Below are positions 1-7,590 of a DNA stretch of 64,000 bases, one piece after another. How positions within the stretch are numbered: the stretch's first letter is position 1; each line of letters begins with the position of its first letter. The position numbers and the translations under genes were made by a program. The notes beneath the pieces were generated by a model. That model had not been told where the DNA came from. It made no database searches and saw only the letters and a program-made list of their open reading frames with translations. The DNA is from Martelella sp. AD-3 (GTDB taxonomy: Bacteria; Pseudomonadota; Alphaproteobacteria; Rhizobiales; Rhizobiaceae), in assembly GCF_001578105.1 (NCBI RefSeq), contig NZ_CP014277.1, positions 102,531 through 166,530 on the forward strand, read 5' to 3'.

Positions 1-496
1 GTGTTAGTTGCTTGACTGCGCTGTCGAAGCCGGCAGCAATCGTTGGGATTATCGGTTTCTGAAACGCACCCGTCGCGACGATCACTGCCTTCGCTACTAT
101 GTACCTGCCATCGTCGAGTTGCGCGGCGAACCGCTCATCGGCCCGGCGTTCGAGCCGAGCCACACCATTTCCGGAATGCACCGGTAGGTCGAAATGGCTG
201 GCGTAGGTTTCGAGATAATTCGCAAACTCGTCTCGCGTTGGATAGCCTTCTGGGTCCCCATCGAGCGCAAGACCAGGCAGCGAACTAAATGCGCGCGGAG
301 TGAACAGGGTCAGGGAATCGTAGCGATGGCGCCAACTGTCGCCGACGCGGGCATGGCGATCGACGATTTGGAATGAAAGCTCTGGTCGGGCAAGATAATA
401 GCCGGCTGCGAGTCCCGCTTGACCCGCGCCGATCACTAGAACGTCTATTTCCTCCGAACCATGGCTCACGGATAGCTGGCGAGGGCTTCTGTTCAT
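1..496 (-). CDS. FAD-dependent monooxygenase, CzcO-like (partial, 3' end beyond window)
   Basis: I translated the reverse strand by hand. It begins MNRSPRQLSV, then shows a dinucleotide-binding motif (VIGAGQAGLAAGYY, residues about 21-34), the flavin-monooxygenase-like stretch GDSWRHRYDSLTLFTP, and a second nucleotide-site signature ending in VIVATGAF. About 165 residues are visible and the frame is open at the left edge. The family comprises NAD(P)H/FAD oxidoreductases related to flavin-containing monooxygenases; CzcO-type members are often found in heavy-metal operons, but their substrate is unclear. The start overlaps the lspA stop (ATGA), so it is the last visible gene of the metal operon. 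Family assignment is fairly sure; the physiological role is unknown. Confidence 0.8.
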   Translation of the reverse strand, partial: MNRSPRQLSVSHGSEEIDVLVIGAGQAGLAAGYYLARPELSFQIVDRHARVGDSWRHRYDSLTLFTPRAFSSLPGLALDGDPEGYPTRDEFANYLETYASHFDLPVHSGNGVARLERRADERFAAQLDDGRYIVAKAVIVATGAFQKPIIPTIAAGFDSAVKQLT

Positions 497-957
497 GCAG
501 CCTTTGCTTTGCCTTTTACCAGAATGCTCTCCATCAGCAAAAGCCCTACCCCACAGACAATCGCCACGTCGGCAAGATTGAAGGCGGGCCAATGATAGCT
601 GCCGATGTAAAAATCCAGGAAATCCGTCACGGCACCCTGCCGGAGCCGGTCGAGCAGATTGCCGAGCGCCCCCCCAACCACGAGCCCGAGGGCGGATGCC
701 GTCAGGCGGCTGTCGCTTCGATGGATCCAGATAAGGAGGCCGGCGACTATAGCGAGCGGGAACGCCATCAGGAGCCAAACCGGCGCCTGGCCGAACAATC
801 CGAAGCTCACGCCGGTGTTAAAGCCGAGCACGAGATTAAAGAAGCCGGTGACGGGAATGACCTGAGGTGGATTCATAACATGGTCCATGACCCACCACTT
901 CGTCGCCTGATCAATGAAAAACCCGCCAAGGGCGAGTGGAAGGCCGAGCCTGAGCAT
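493..957 (-). CDS. lspA: Lipoprotein signal peptidase LspA (signal peptidase II)
   Basis: A 154-residue, four-helix inner-membrane aspartic protease that cleaves prolipoprotein signal peptides ahead of the lipidated Cys. Family blocks are visible: an N-terminal FIDQATK, NTGVSFG, GGALGNLLDR with one catalytic Asp, and FNLAD with the second. I chose the ATG at 957 because the protein then starts directly with the first membrane helix (MLRLGLPLAL); the frame stays open to 1032, but the extra 25 residues are unlike LspA. This is an accessory copy inside a metal operon, just after ccdA. Extra lspA copies are common on heavy-metal islands, perhaps to process efflux or copper lipoproteins (inference). 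Confidence 0.9.
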   Translation of the reverse strand: MLRLGLPLALGGFFIDQATKWWVMDHVMNPPQVIPVTGFFNLVLGFNTGVSFGLFGQAPVWLLMAFPLAIVAGLLIWIHRSDSRLTASALGLVVGGALGNLLDRLRQGAVTDFLDFYIGSYHWPAFNLADVAIVCGVGLLLMESILVKGKAKAA

Positions 958-982
958 GTCCGAATGTCCTTTAAACTCCGGC

Positions 983-1726
983 TTAGCCGATCCGACCGAG
1001 GGCCGGGAACGTCTGGAGCAGCCATATTGCAAAGCTAGAGAGATGGCCGGTGATCATGGCGATGCCCATCACCACCATCACCCCACCAGCGACGATTTTG
1101 AGCACCCGGCCGGTGCGGCGCATCGACATCATCCGCGCCATGAACCCGCGCATGAATAAAGCCGCCAAGATGAAAGGGAGGCCAAGGCCCAGGGAATAGA
1201 CGGCGAGCAGCGTCGTTCCGCTTGCAACCGTGGCGTTGGCAGCGGAGAGGGTCAGAATCGCACCTAGCACTGGTCCGATGCAGGGAGCCCAGCCGAACGC
1301 AAAAGCGAGACCCAGGAGATAAGCGGCCCCAGCGCTTCCGCTGCCCGGATTGGCATGGAACCGGGCTTCACGATTGAGCCAGGGCATTGGTACGAGGCCG
1401 GTCGTGAATAGGCCGAAGACGATAACGATCCCTCCGCCAATCAGGTTCGCTTCGAAAAGATACATGCGCAAGAGCCGGCTCAACACGGTGGCGCTGGCCC
1501 CAAGGATGACAAACACGGTCGTGAAGCCGAGCACGAAGCAGAGGCTGAGGCCGAGAGTTCGGCCCGCTGCCCTGAATTCTGTATCGGCCGCAATTCCGTC
1601 CGGGCTAATCGTGCGGCCTGCAACGTAGGAAATATAGCCCGGCACCAGCGGCAGAACGCAGGGCGACAGGAAGGATATAACGCCAGCGGCGAAAGCCGTC
1701 GCCATTCCGATACTGGAGAACTCCAT
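983..1726 (-). CDS. ccdA: CcdA-type thiol-disulfide transmembrane transporter
   Basis: A 247-residue polytopic membrane protein of the CcdA/DsbD-beta family, which passes electrons from cytoplasmic thioredoxin across the membrane to periplasmic thiol proteins. Two conserved Cys in helices are visible: SFLSPCVLPLVPGY (C23) and WAPCIGPVLGAIL. About six hydrophobic segments fit the family. The start overlaps the stop of the SCO gene (TGATG). Next to SCO and PCuAC, the likely task is to keep the CxxxC of SCO reduced so it can bind and deliver copper; that link is inference from context. Confidence 0.88.
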   Translation of the reverse strand: MEFSSIGMATAFAAGVISFLSPCVLPLVPGYISYVAGRTISPDGIAADTEFRAAGRTLGLSLCFVLGFTTVFVILGASATVLSRLLRMYLFEANLIGGGIVIVFGLFTTGLVPMPWLNREARFHANPGSGSAGAAYLLGLAFAFGWAPCIGPVLGAILTLSAANATVASGTTLLAVYSLGLGLPFILAALFMRGFMARMMSMRRTGRVLKIVAGGVMVVMGIAMITGHLSSFAIWLLQTFPALGRIG

Positions 1727-2346
1727 CAGCCAATCTCGCCCACTAGACGGCGGAGCTTCTGCAAGCGAATCTCACGCGGCTCGTGCATGTCGAGCGTGCC
1801 GACGAATTGGCTCTCGGCATCCATCATGTAGACGCCTGCGGTGTGATCCATCGTGTATTCGCCCCCCTCCAGAGGCACTTTTCGCGCGTAGGCCGCAAAG
1901 GCCTTCACCACGGCGTCCGTTTCCTGTCGATTTCCCCGCAATGCGAGGATGCGATCATCAAAGGCTGTCATGTATTGAGCCAGCAGCTCTTGGCTGTCTC
2001 GTTCGGGATCGACGGTGAAGAACAGTACGTTGAACTGGTCGGCCACCGGCCCGAGCTCGTTCATGAGATCGCTGAGTTCGTAGAGCGTCGTCGGACACAC
2101 ATCGGGACAATGGGTGAAGCCGAAGAAGGCGAGATAAGGCTTTCCAGCAAGCGCGGCATTGTCGATCGTCCCGCCTTGATGCGATGTGAGCTGGAACGGG
2201 CCGCCGATAGCTGCGATGCCTGTCGAAGACGCGACCGCCGCATTTTGCTGCTGCCAAGGCTTGGACACTGACAAGCCGATGAAAAGCCCACCGACAGCGG
2301 CGACGGCAACCCATGCAACAAGACGGAAAAGTTTGACGCCGCTCAT
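1726..2346 (-). CDS. SCO1/SenC copper chaperone
   Basis: A 206-residue membrane-anchored thioredoxin-fold protein. A single N-terminal helix (about residues 8-28) is followed by the SCO signature FFGFTHCPDVCP (C80 and C84) and a later copper-ligand His in the block ending MDHTAG (H168). SCO proteins bind Cu through CxxxC plus His and help build the CuA site of cytochrome oxidase or act in copper/redox homeostasis. The start overlaps the upstream PCuAC stop (ATGA), and ccdA follows with an overlap. This PCuAC-SCO-CcdA order makes a self-contained periplasmic copper-delivery set. Family call is secure; the actual client oxidase is not in the window. Confidence 0.92.
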   Translation of the reverse strand: MSGVKLFRLVAWVAVAAVGGLFIGLSVSKPWQQQNAAVASSTGIAAIGGPFQLTSHQGGTIDNAALAGKPYLAFFGFTHCPDVCPTTLYELSDLMNELGPVADQFNVLFFTVDPERDSQELLAQYMTAFDDRILALRGNRQETDAVVKAFAAYARKVPLEGGEYTMDHTAGVYMMDAESQFVGTLDMHEPREIRLQKLRRLVGEIG

Positions 2347-2846
2347 TGGACAGCCTCTCCGTGCCCGTCATGTTCGTTCGCAAATTCCGGACGAGCACCC
2401 ATGTTCTGCACAGCGAACTCAACGTCGATGGTACCGGCCTGCTCGAACACCAGTGTTGCGGCAAACCGCTCCCCTTCCTTCAAAGGACGCGATGGCTTCA
2501 AAAACATGATGTGTATACCGCCAGGTTGAAGTTCGACCGTCTTGCCAGCCCCAATTTCGATGCCATTTTGCACCGGCCTCATGCTGGCAACCCCGTCGAT
2601 CACGGTCGACTCGTGGATTTCCGCCCGTTCTGACAGAGGTGATGAGATCGAAACCAGACGGTCGGCCATACCGCCATCGTTCGTTAGCGTCAGATAGCCG
2701 CCGGCTACCGGCGCGACCGGCGGAGTCGCGCGCGACCACGGATGATTGATGGTGATCGAACCGGCTTGGAAGTCGTGACCAACGGCAGGAGAGATCAATA
2801 CCGCAAGGGTAAGGAAGGCGGCGGATAGGGCTCGTGAACTAATCAT
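2343..2846 (-). CDS. PCuAC-family periplasmic copper chaperone
   Basis: A 167-residue secreted protein with a signal peptide (about 1-23, cut before HDFQAG) and a cupredoxin-like domain. It carries the PCuAC metal motif: a His followed by ten residues and Met (HESTVIDGVASM), then the HIM pair (GGIHIMFLK) about 22 residues on. PCuAC proteins receive Cu(I) in the periplasm and pass it to SCO or to CuA. A C-terminal HDGHGE tail may add metal ligands. I chose the ATG at 2846, which gives a clean signal peptide, over an upstream ATG at 2918 that would add 24 residues. It overlaps the stop of the cation-transporter gene and the start of SCO, indicating tight coupling. Confidence 0.9.
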   Translation of the reverse strand: MISSRALSAAFLTLAVLISPAVGHDFQAGSITINHPWSRATPPVAPVAGGYLTLTNDGGMADRLVSISSPLSERAEIHESTVIDGVASMRPVQNGIEIGAGKTVELQPGGIHIMFLKPSRPLKEGERFAATLVFEQAGTIDVEFAVQNMGARPEFANEHDGHGEAVQ

Positions 2847-3456
2847 GTTGATTAACTTTCTCTCCAGCTTCCCCGGCCTTTTCAAGAATTTCCAAGCCGC
2901 TTCTGACAACGACAACAACCACGCCCAGGCCGATGATCAGATCCGGGTAGGGCGAATTGAAAAGGATTACGGCCAGACCCGAAAGCGCGATGGCTGAGTT
3001 CACGAGCATGTCGTTTGTCGTGAAAATCCATGAGGCTTGCAGATGCACGCCGCCTTCCCGATGAGAATTCAGGAACCACATGCAGATCATATTCGTAAGC
3101 GCGCTCGCGATTGCCACGGCAATCATGACCGGCCCTATCGGATCGGAGCCAGTGAAGAAGCGACGACCGACTTCAAATAGAAGAAGACCAGCGAAAACCA
3201 TCAGAAGGATACCCGACAGCCGGGCAACTCGAACCTTCGCCGCCAAACCGCGACCTACGACGAAAAGGCTAATAGCGTAGACACCGGCATCGCCAAGATT
3301 ATCGAGTGCAGAGCCCATCAATCCTGTTGACTGAGCCCACCACCCTAATCCCCCCACAATGGCTGCCTGGGCCGTATTGATCGCAAGCACCCATGCGAGC
3401 GCCCATTGTTCGCTCTTCTCGGATGAAGTGGCACTGCCCTTGGACTGATTACTCAT
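2839..3456 (-). CDS. CDF-like cation transporter, short form
   Basis: A 205-residue membrane protein resembling the transmembrane half of cation diffusion facilitators, with about five or six hydrophobic segments and two polar metal-site-like helices (SALDNLGDAGVYA and TTNDMLVNSA). Typical CDF proteins are about 300 residues with a cytoplasmic ferredoxin-like domain; this one stops right after the last helix, so that domain is absent. The usual HxxxD site is replaced by DxxxD-like and ND..N patterns, hinting at altered metal choice. It lies 67 bases after the P-type ATPase gene and overlaps the PCuAC gene. It may export Zn/Cd/Co or act as an accessory to the ATPase (inference). Confidence 0.8.
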   Translation of the reverse strand: MSNQSKGSATSSEKSEQWALAWVLAINTAQAAIVGGLGWWAQSTGLMGSALDNLGDAGVYAISLFVVGRGLAAKVRVARLSGILLMVFAGLLLFEVGRRFFTGSDPIGPVMIAVAIASALTNMICMWFLNSHREGGVHLQASWIFTTNDMLVNSAIALSGLAVILFNSPYPDLIIGLGVVVVVVRSGLEILEKAGEAGEKVNQHD

Positions 3457-3522
3457 AAATTACACCTCGGCTTTCTTGGCGAGAAGTGGAAGCCGCGACC
3501 TGCCTTCGCGCACTGCTTGGGC

Positions 3523-5655
3523 TCATTTGTCGCGGGTGCCGCGCCAGGTCAGCAGGCGCAGCGCATTGGCTGTAACGAGGACCGTAGCGCCCGTATCGGC
3601 GAGAATCGCCATCCAGAGCGTGGTAATGCCGAATAGAGTCGTCACGAGGAAGACGGCCTTCAGACCAAGCGCTATGGCGATATTTTGCCAAATATTGCCG
3701 AGTGTCGCCTGTGACAACCCGATGAGATCGGCAACACCCGTCACCCGGTTTCTGAGCAGCGCGGCATCTGCGGTCTCCAGAGCAACGTCGGTGCCTGCAC
3801 CCATGGCAACGCCAACGGAAGCGGCTGCGAGCGCCGGCGCGTCATTGATACCGTCTCCCACCATGGCGATCGGGCCATTAGCTTTGAGGCGACCGATCTC
3901 GGCGAGCTTGGCGTCGGGCAACAATTCGGCGCTTGCCTCAAGGCCAAGATGGGCCGCAATGGCGTCGGCCGTGCGCTTGTTGTCGCCGGTCAGCATCAGT
4001 GGCCGCACACCTCGATCTGTCAGCCGCTTCACACCTTCGATAGCGTCGTCGCGCGGTTCGTCGCGCAACGCGATCAATCCCTCGATGGTCTTGCCCTTTA
4101 TAAGCACGACGACCGTCTTGCCCTGGCTCTCCAGTATGGTGATCGTCTCGGCAATGTTCTCTTCGAGGGCAGCCTGTTCGGCGGCATGACGGGGAGACCC
4201 GACCGAAGCGAAGCCGTCCTTCAACCGCGCTGTGACCGCTTTGCCGGGTGTGGCAACGCCGCCCCCGAAGGTGACGGGCAGTTCGAGCCCCCGCACTTTT
4301 GCCGCCTCCACGATTGCAACCCCGAGAGGATGGCTGGTGCTGCGCTCGACGGCCGCTGCAATGGCAAGGACGGCGTTCTCGTCGCCATTGATCGGCACAA
4401 TGTCCGTCACCTGGGGATGGCCACGCGTCAGCGTTCCTGTCTTGTCGAAGGCAACAGTTACGACCTTACCGAGTATTTCCAGTGCCGCGCCCCCCTTAAT
4501 CAGCAATCCCTGACGCGCGCCGGCGGCAAGACCCGAGGCAATAGCCGCCGGCGTGGAAATCACGAGCGCGCAGGGGCAAGCAATCAGCAACGTCGCAAGA
4601 CCCCGATATACCCATGTCATCCAGTCACCGCCGAAGGCGAGCGGCGGCACCACGACGATCAGAGCCGCGACGACCATAGCGCCAGGCGTATACCAGCGGC
4701 TGAAACGGTCGATCATACGCGCCGTCGGGGCCTTTGATTCCTGAGCTTCCTCGACCATGTGGATGATGCGGGCAATGGTATTGTCGGCCGCGACATGACT
4801 GATCGACACTCGCAACTCGCCATTTGCATTGATGCTGCCGGCATAGACGTTTGCGCCGGCTTCTTTAAGCACGGGCATGGATTCGCCTGTCACGGGCGCC
4901 TCATCGACCTCAGATGCACCATCAATCACCGTGCCGTCAGACGGCACACGGTCCCCAGGCCGAACAACGACGACATCACCAATAGCCAACTCTTCGGCAG
5001 CGACCTGCTCAATGACACCATCACGCTCGCGGAACGCGACCCGGGGCACGAGATCGATCAGCGCTTCAATGCCTGCCCGCGCACGGCCTGCCGCCACGGT
5101 TTCAAGCAGCTCGCCCACTGCGAACAGGAAGATCACGACAGCAGCTTCTTCGGCCTCGCCGATGGCGACCGCGCCGAGTGCCGCGACCGTCATCAACGTC
5201 TCGATGGTGAAGGGTGAGCCGGACATCGCACCGGCGACCGCCCGCCGCGCGAACGGGATAACGCTGATCAGGGCCGCACCTGAATAGAGCCATTGCTCCC
5301 AATCCGGCAGGATACGCGCAATGGCGAAGGCAAGCATGAACAGTGCGCCGGTCAGCAGTACAAGCCGACCCTTGCTGCCTTTCCACCACGCCTCTGTGAT
5401 GCGCTTCCGAGGCGGCCCCCCCTTCGTCTCAGCCTGCTCGATCACTGGCGTGTACCCGAGCGCTCGGATCTTTTGCTCAATAGTGCCGAGGGCCGTCCGG
5501 TCTTCATCGAGTTGCAATGCTAGCGTCTCGTTGGCGTAGCTGACATTGATGTCGCTAACGCCCGGCAGGCGTTGCATCGCCGTCTCGATTTTCAATGCGC
5601 ACGAGGCGCAGTCCATGCCTTCTATACGCAGTCTGTAAGGGCTCGCTGCCGCCAT
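3523..5655 (-). CDS. Zn/Cd/Pb-type heavy-metal P1B ATPase
   Basis: A 710-residue ATP-driven metal exporter. Visible parts, in order: an N-terminal heavy-metal-associated domain (GMDCASC, residues 13-19), paired hydrophobic helices, the actuator loop (TGES), the metal-transport CPC motif (LIACPCALVIS), the phosphorylation site DKTGTLT, the hinge GDGINDAP and two C-terminal helices ending ADTGATVLVTANALRLL. The CPC context and C-terminal helices resemble ZntA/CadA rather than Cu ATPases. Its promoter (5693-5717, reverse) has a MerR-type operator, and a matching MerR gene is at 7044. First gene of the reverse operon running toward the FAD monooxygenase. Confidence 0.93.
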   Translation of the reverse strand: MAAASPYRLRIEGMDCASCALKIETAMQRLPGVSDINVSYANETLALQLDEDRTALGTIEQKIRALGYTPVIEQAETKGGPPRKRITEAWWKGSKGRLVLLTGALFMLAFAIARILPDWEQWLYSGAALISVIPFARRAVAGAMSGSPFTIETLMTVAALGAVAIGEAEEAAVVIFLFAVGELLETVAAGRARAGIEALIDLVPRVAFRERDGVIEQVAAEELAIGDVVVVRPGDRVPSDGTVIDGASEVDEAPVTGESMPVLKEAGANVYAGSINANGELRVSISHVAADNTIARIIHMVEEAQESKAPTARMIDRFSRWYTPGAMVVAALIVVVPPLAFGGDWMTWVYRGLATLLIACPCALVISTPAAIASGLAAGARQGLLIKGGAALEILGKVVTVAFDKTGTLTRGHPQVTDIVPINGDENAVLAIAAAVERSTSHPLGVAIVEAAKVRGLELPVTFGGGVATPGKAVTARLKDGFASVGSPRHAAEQAALEENIAETITILESQGKTVVVLIKGKTIEGLIALRDEPRDDAIEGVKRLTDRGVRPLMLTGDNKRTADAIAAHLGLEASAELLPDAKLAEIGRLKANGPIAMVGDGINDAPALAAASVGVAMGAGTDVALETADAALLRNRVTGVADLIGLSQATLGNIWQNIAIALGLKAVFLVTTLFGITTLWMAILADTGATVLVTANALRLLTWRGTRDK

Positions 5656-5692
5656 GGTGTCACCTCGATGGTTTAATGTGACACCGCAGATA

Positions 5693-5717
5693 GACCCTGT
5701 AGCAACTATAGGGTCAA
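5693..5717 (-). promoter_or_regulatory. MerR-type operator/promoter of the P-type ATPase operon
   Basis: Dyad GACCCTGTAG...CTATAGGGTC (5693-5715) with one mismatch between the arms. Read in reverse, it provides a -35 TTGACC (5712-5717), a 19-base spacer filled by the dyad, and a weak -10 (TATCTG). A 19-20 base spacer is the hallmark of promoters activated by MerR/ZntR/CadR regulators, which untwist the DNA when metal binds. It points into the ATPase operon. Confidence 0.85.
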
Positions 5718-5790
5718 GAGTGGACTTCGTTTATTTGATTTCGCGCTGCGATCCACGTGCAAATTCGCGGTACAACTTCATTAAGGAGCC

Positions 5791-5822
5791 TTGACCCTGT
5801 AGTGGGTACAGGGTGCAGAAAT
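5791..5822 (+). promoter_or_regulatory. MerR-type operator/promoter of dsbB-dsbA
   Basis: A perfect inverted repeat ACCCTGTA (5794-5801) and TACAGGGT (5807-5814) with a 5-base centre, overlapping a forward -35 TTGACC (5791-5796). The elongated spacer matches the layout at the ATPase promoter 80 bases away. The two dyads face opposite ways, so the intergenic region carries two divergent metal-responsive promoters. The -10 is not obvious. Confidence 0.78.
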
Positions 5823-5840
5823 AGTTGAATGCAAAGGTAA

Positions 5841-6317
5841 ATGGAGCGAAGCGAAACGATGGCGAAAGGGAGTGCTATGACCACCGGGGCGGGCACGACT
5901 GCAAATACCTGGGCGTTCGTCTTCTCGGCATGGCTCATTGCGCTTGCCGCCTCGCTCAGCGCTCTCTTCATTGGTGAGGTCATGGGACAGACGCCGTGCA
6001 ATCTGTGCTGGCATCAGCGCGCTTTCATGTTTCCGCTGGCGGTCATTCTGGCTGTCGCTAGCTTTCGAGGTGATGCCAGCGTTTCCCGGTACGGACTTCC
6101 ACTGGCTGCCCTAGGTGCCGCCATCGCTGCATTCCACTCCCTCCTTTATGCGAGGATCCTTCCAGCAGCCATCGAGCCTTGTACACAAGACGGCCCGTCA
6201 TGTTCTGGCGTCGAGATGACGGTCCTTGGCATTTTGCCGCTCCCTTACCTATCGCTCGCCGCCTTTGGGAGCATCGCTCTTCTTCTCGTTCTCGCGCACC
6301 GGAGACGTTCAACATGA
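5841..6317 (+). CDS. DsbB/BdbC-like disulfide oxidoreductase
   Basis: A 158-residue inner-membrane protein with four hydrophobic helices. The first periplasmic redox pair is PCNLCW and the second pair lies in CTQDGPSC, as in DsbB/BdbC, which reoxidise DsbA and pass electrons to quinone. The ATG at 5841 is followed by alternative ATGs (5859, 5877); the first helix begins near residue 22, so the exact start is uncertain. The stop overlaps the dsbA start (ATGA). A MerR-type operator just upstream suggests metal-induced expression, unusual for Dsb genes and consistent with protecting or oxidising thiols under metal stress (inference). Confidence 0.88.
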   Translation: MERSETMAKGSAMTTGAGTTANTWAFVFSAWLIALAASLSALFIGEVMGQTPCNLCWHQRAFMFPLAVILAVASFRGDASVSRYGLPLAALGAAIAAFHSLLYARILPAAIEPCTQDGPSCSGVEMTVLGILPLPYLSLAAFGSIALLLVLAHRRRST

Positions 6318-6973
6318 CCAGACGGTCCATCGTACTTCTCACTGGCCTTGTCGCACTGATTGTCTTTGCAGGCGGTGCCTTTATCTACGACCGGTACGGC
6401 GGCCTCTCGGCACAGCCCGTTGCACCGGCGCAAGGTGATGCGTTGGTCAGGGCGCATTCACCCGTAATCGGCCCAGCGGATGCGCCGGTGACGATCGTGG
6501 AATTCTTTGATCCGTCCTGCGAGGCGTGCCGAGCTTTCTATCCAGCCGTTAAGCAGATCATGGCGAATTTCCCTGCCGAGACGCGCCTGGTCATCCGATA
6601 CGCGCCCTTCCATGACGGATCTGACGAAGCCGTCAGGACTCTGGAAACAGCCCGTCTTCAGGACAGATACGAACCGATACTGGAAGCCCTGCTGGCGCGA
6701 CAGCCGGAATGGGCCGTGCATGGTGCACCCGATCTCGAGAAAGCCTGGGAAATCGTGGCGGCGGCTGGGTTGGATGTTGAGCAGGCACGGCGTGAGATGT
6801 CCTCGGCCGAGATTGACGCCGTTCTTGAGCAGGATATGGCCGATGTTCAGAGCAATAATGTGCGCCAGACACCGACCTTTTTCGTGAATGGCAGGCCGCT
6901 GGAATCCTTCGGACCGCAGCAACTCCACGACCTGGTGCGTGAAGAGGTGGAGAGCGCCAGAGCGGCGCACTAG
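6314..6973 (+). CDS. DsbA-like periplasmic thiol-disulfide oxidoreductase
   Basis: A 219-residue thioredoxin-fold protein with an N-terminal anchor or signal segment (about residues 5-25) and an alkaline, proline-rich linker. The active site is FFDPSCEACRAFY (CEAC) and the cis-Pro loop is QTPTFFVNG. It would insert disulfides in exported proteins and be recharged by the DsbB-like partner upstream, with which it overlaps by four bases. I chose the start at 6314; the frame stays open further upstream but those codons lie inside dsbB. The CEAC centre is closer to BdbD/ScsC-like proteins than to E. coli DsbA (CPHC). Confidence 0.9.
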   Translation: MTRRSIVLLTGLVALIVFAGGAFIYDRYGGLSAQPVAPAQGDALVRAHSPVIGPADAPVTIVEFFDPSCEACRAFYPAVKQIMANFPAETRLVIRYAPFHDGSDEAVRTLETARLQDRYEPILEALLARQPEWAVHGAPDLEKAWEIVAAAGLDVEQARREMSSAEIDAVLEQDMADVQSNNVRQTPTFFVNGRPLESFGPQQLHDLVREEVESARAAH

Positions 6974-7013
6974 GCGAGCCATCGAGATCGACAAACGTCC
7001 AAATAGAACCTAC

Positions 7014-7040
7014 ATGACCCTGTATACGCTATAGGGTCAT
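7014..7040. promoter_or_regulatory. MerR-type operator abutting the merR start codon
   Basis: Dyad ATGACCCT...ATAGGGTCAT (7014-7040), the third copy of the same operator in 1.4 kb. It ends only four bases before the merR ATG (7044), leaving no room for a ribosome-binding site. A promoter using ATGACC as -35 would start transcription inside merR. The dyad therefore either serves autorepression over an upstream promoter or drives a leaderless mRNA. Confidence 0.75.
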
Positions 7041-7043
7041 AAA

Positions 7044-7448
7044 ATGAACTCTTCAATTCTGACGATCGGTCATCTTGCAAGGCAAACCGGTACCAAGGTC
7101 GAAACGATCCGCTTTTACGAGAAGAACGGTCTACTGCCCGAGCCCTCGCGTACCGAAGGCAATTATCGGGCGTACGAGCCAGACCATCTGAACCGGCTGA
7201 GCTTTATCCGCCGGGCACGTGACCTGGGCTTCTCGCTCGACCAGATCAGAGCGCTTCTCACGCTATCCGACAATCGCGGACAATCCTGCGCAGCAGTTGA
7301 TGCCATCGCTAGCGAACATCGTGCAGAGGTCGAAAAGAAGATCACTGATCTCATGGCGCTCAAGGCCGAACTCGACAGAATGATCGACCAGTGCGAGTGC
7401 GGCATCGTCGACGATTGCCGGATCATTGAAACCCTGTCGCCGAAATGA
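7044..7448 (+). CDS. MerR-family metal-responsive regulator (CadR/PbrR/ZntR-like)
   Basis: A 134-residue regulator with the MerR N-terminal winged helix (LTIGHLARQTGTKVETIRFYEKNGLLP), a dimerising helix, and metal-ligand Cys at C82, C117, C119 and C125 in the CECGIVDDC tail. This Cys layout fits the Zn/Cd/Pb-sensing branch rather than CueR or MerR itself. It should bind the three dyads at 5693, 5794 and 7014 and activate the ATPase operon and dsbBA when metal is present. The chosen ATG gives the canonical family start; no Shine-Dalgarno sequence is visible because the operator abuts the gene. Confidence 0.92.
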   Translation: MNSSILTIGHLARQTGTKVETIRFYEKNGLLPEPSRTEGNYRAYEPDHLNRLSFIRRARDLGFSLDQIRALLTLSDNRGQSCAAVDAIASEHRAEVEKKITDLMALKAELDRMIDQCECGIVDDCRIIETLSPK

Positions 7449-7542
7449 TCGGAGGTCCATGCAGCTTTGCCGACGATCCATGTCTTGATCGACTGCAATT
7501 GGTAGGTCGTTCGACATCTTCCGCTTGGAAGGGTTGGCTGCT

Positions 7543-7563
7543 GAAAGCGGCCTTTCCGCTTTC
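7543..7563. terminator. Stem-loop between merR and tnpR
   Basis: Perfect hairpin GAAAGCGG / CCGCTTTC with a five-base loop, located between the convergent 3' ends of merR and tnpR. There is no clear U-run on either side, so it may be a bidirectional or factor-assisted terminator. A weaker hairpin (CTTCC gctt GGAAG) lies about 25 bases upstream. Confidence 0.45.
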
Positions 7564-7590
7564 CACCCCATGGAGGTCATCGGATCCAAG

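Noticed and set aside
7449..7590. Left Tn3 terminal repeat next to tnpR
   Set aside because: No GGGG-starting sequence matching the candidate right end could be found here.
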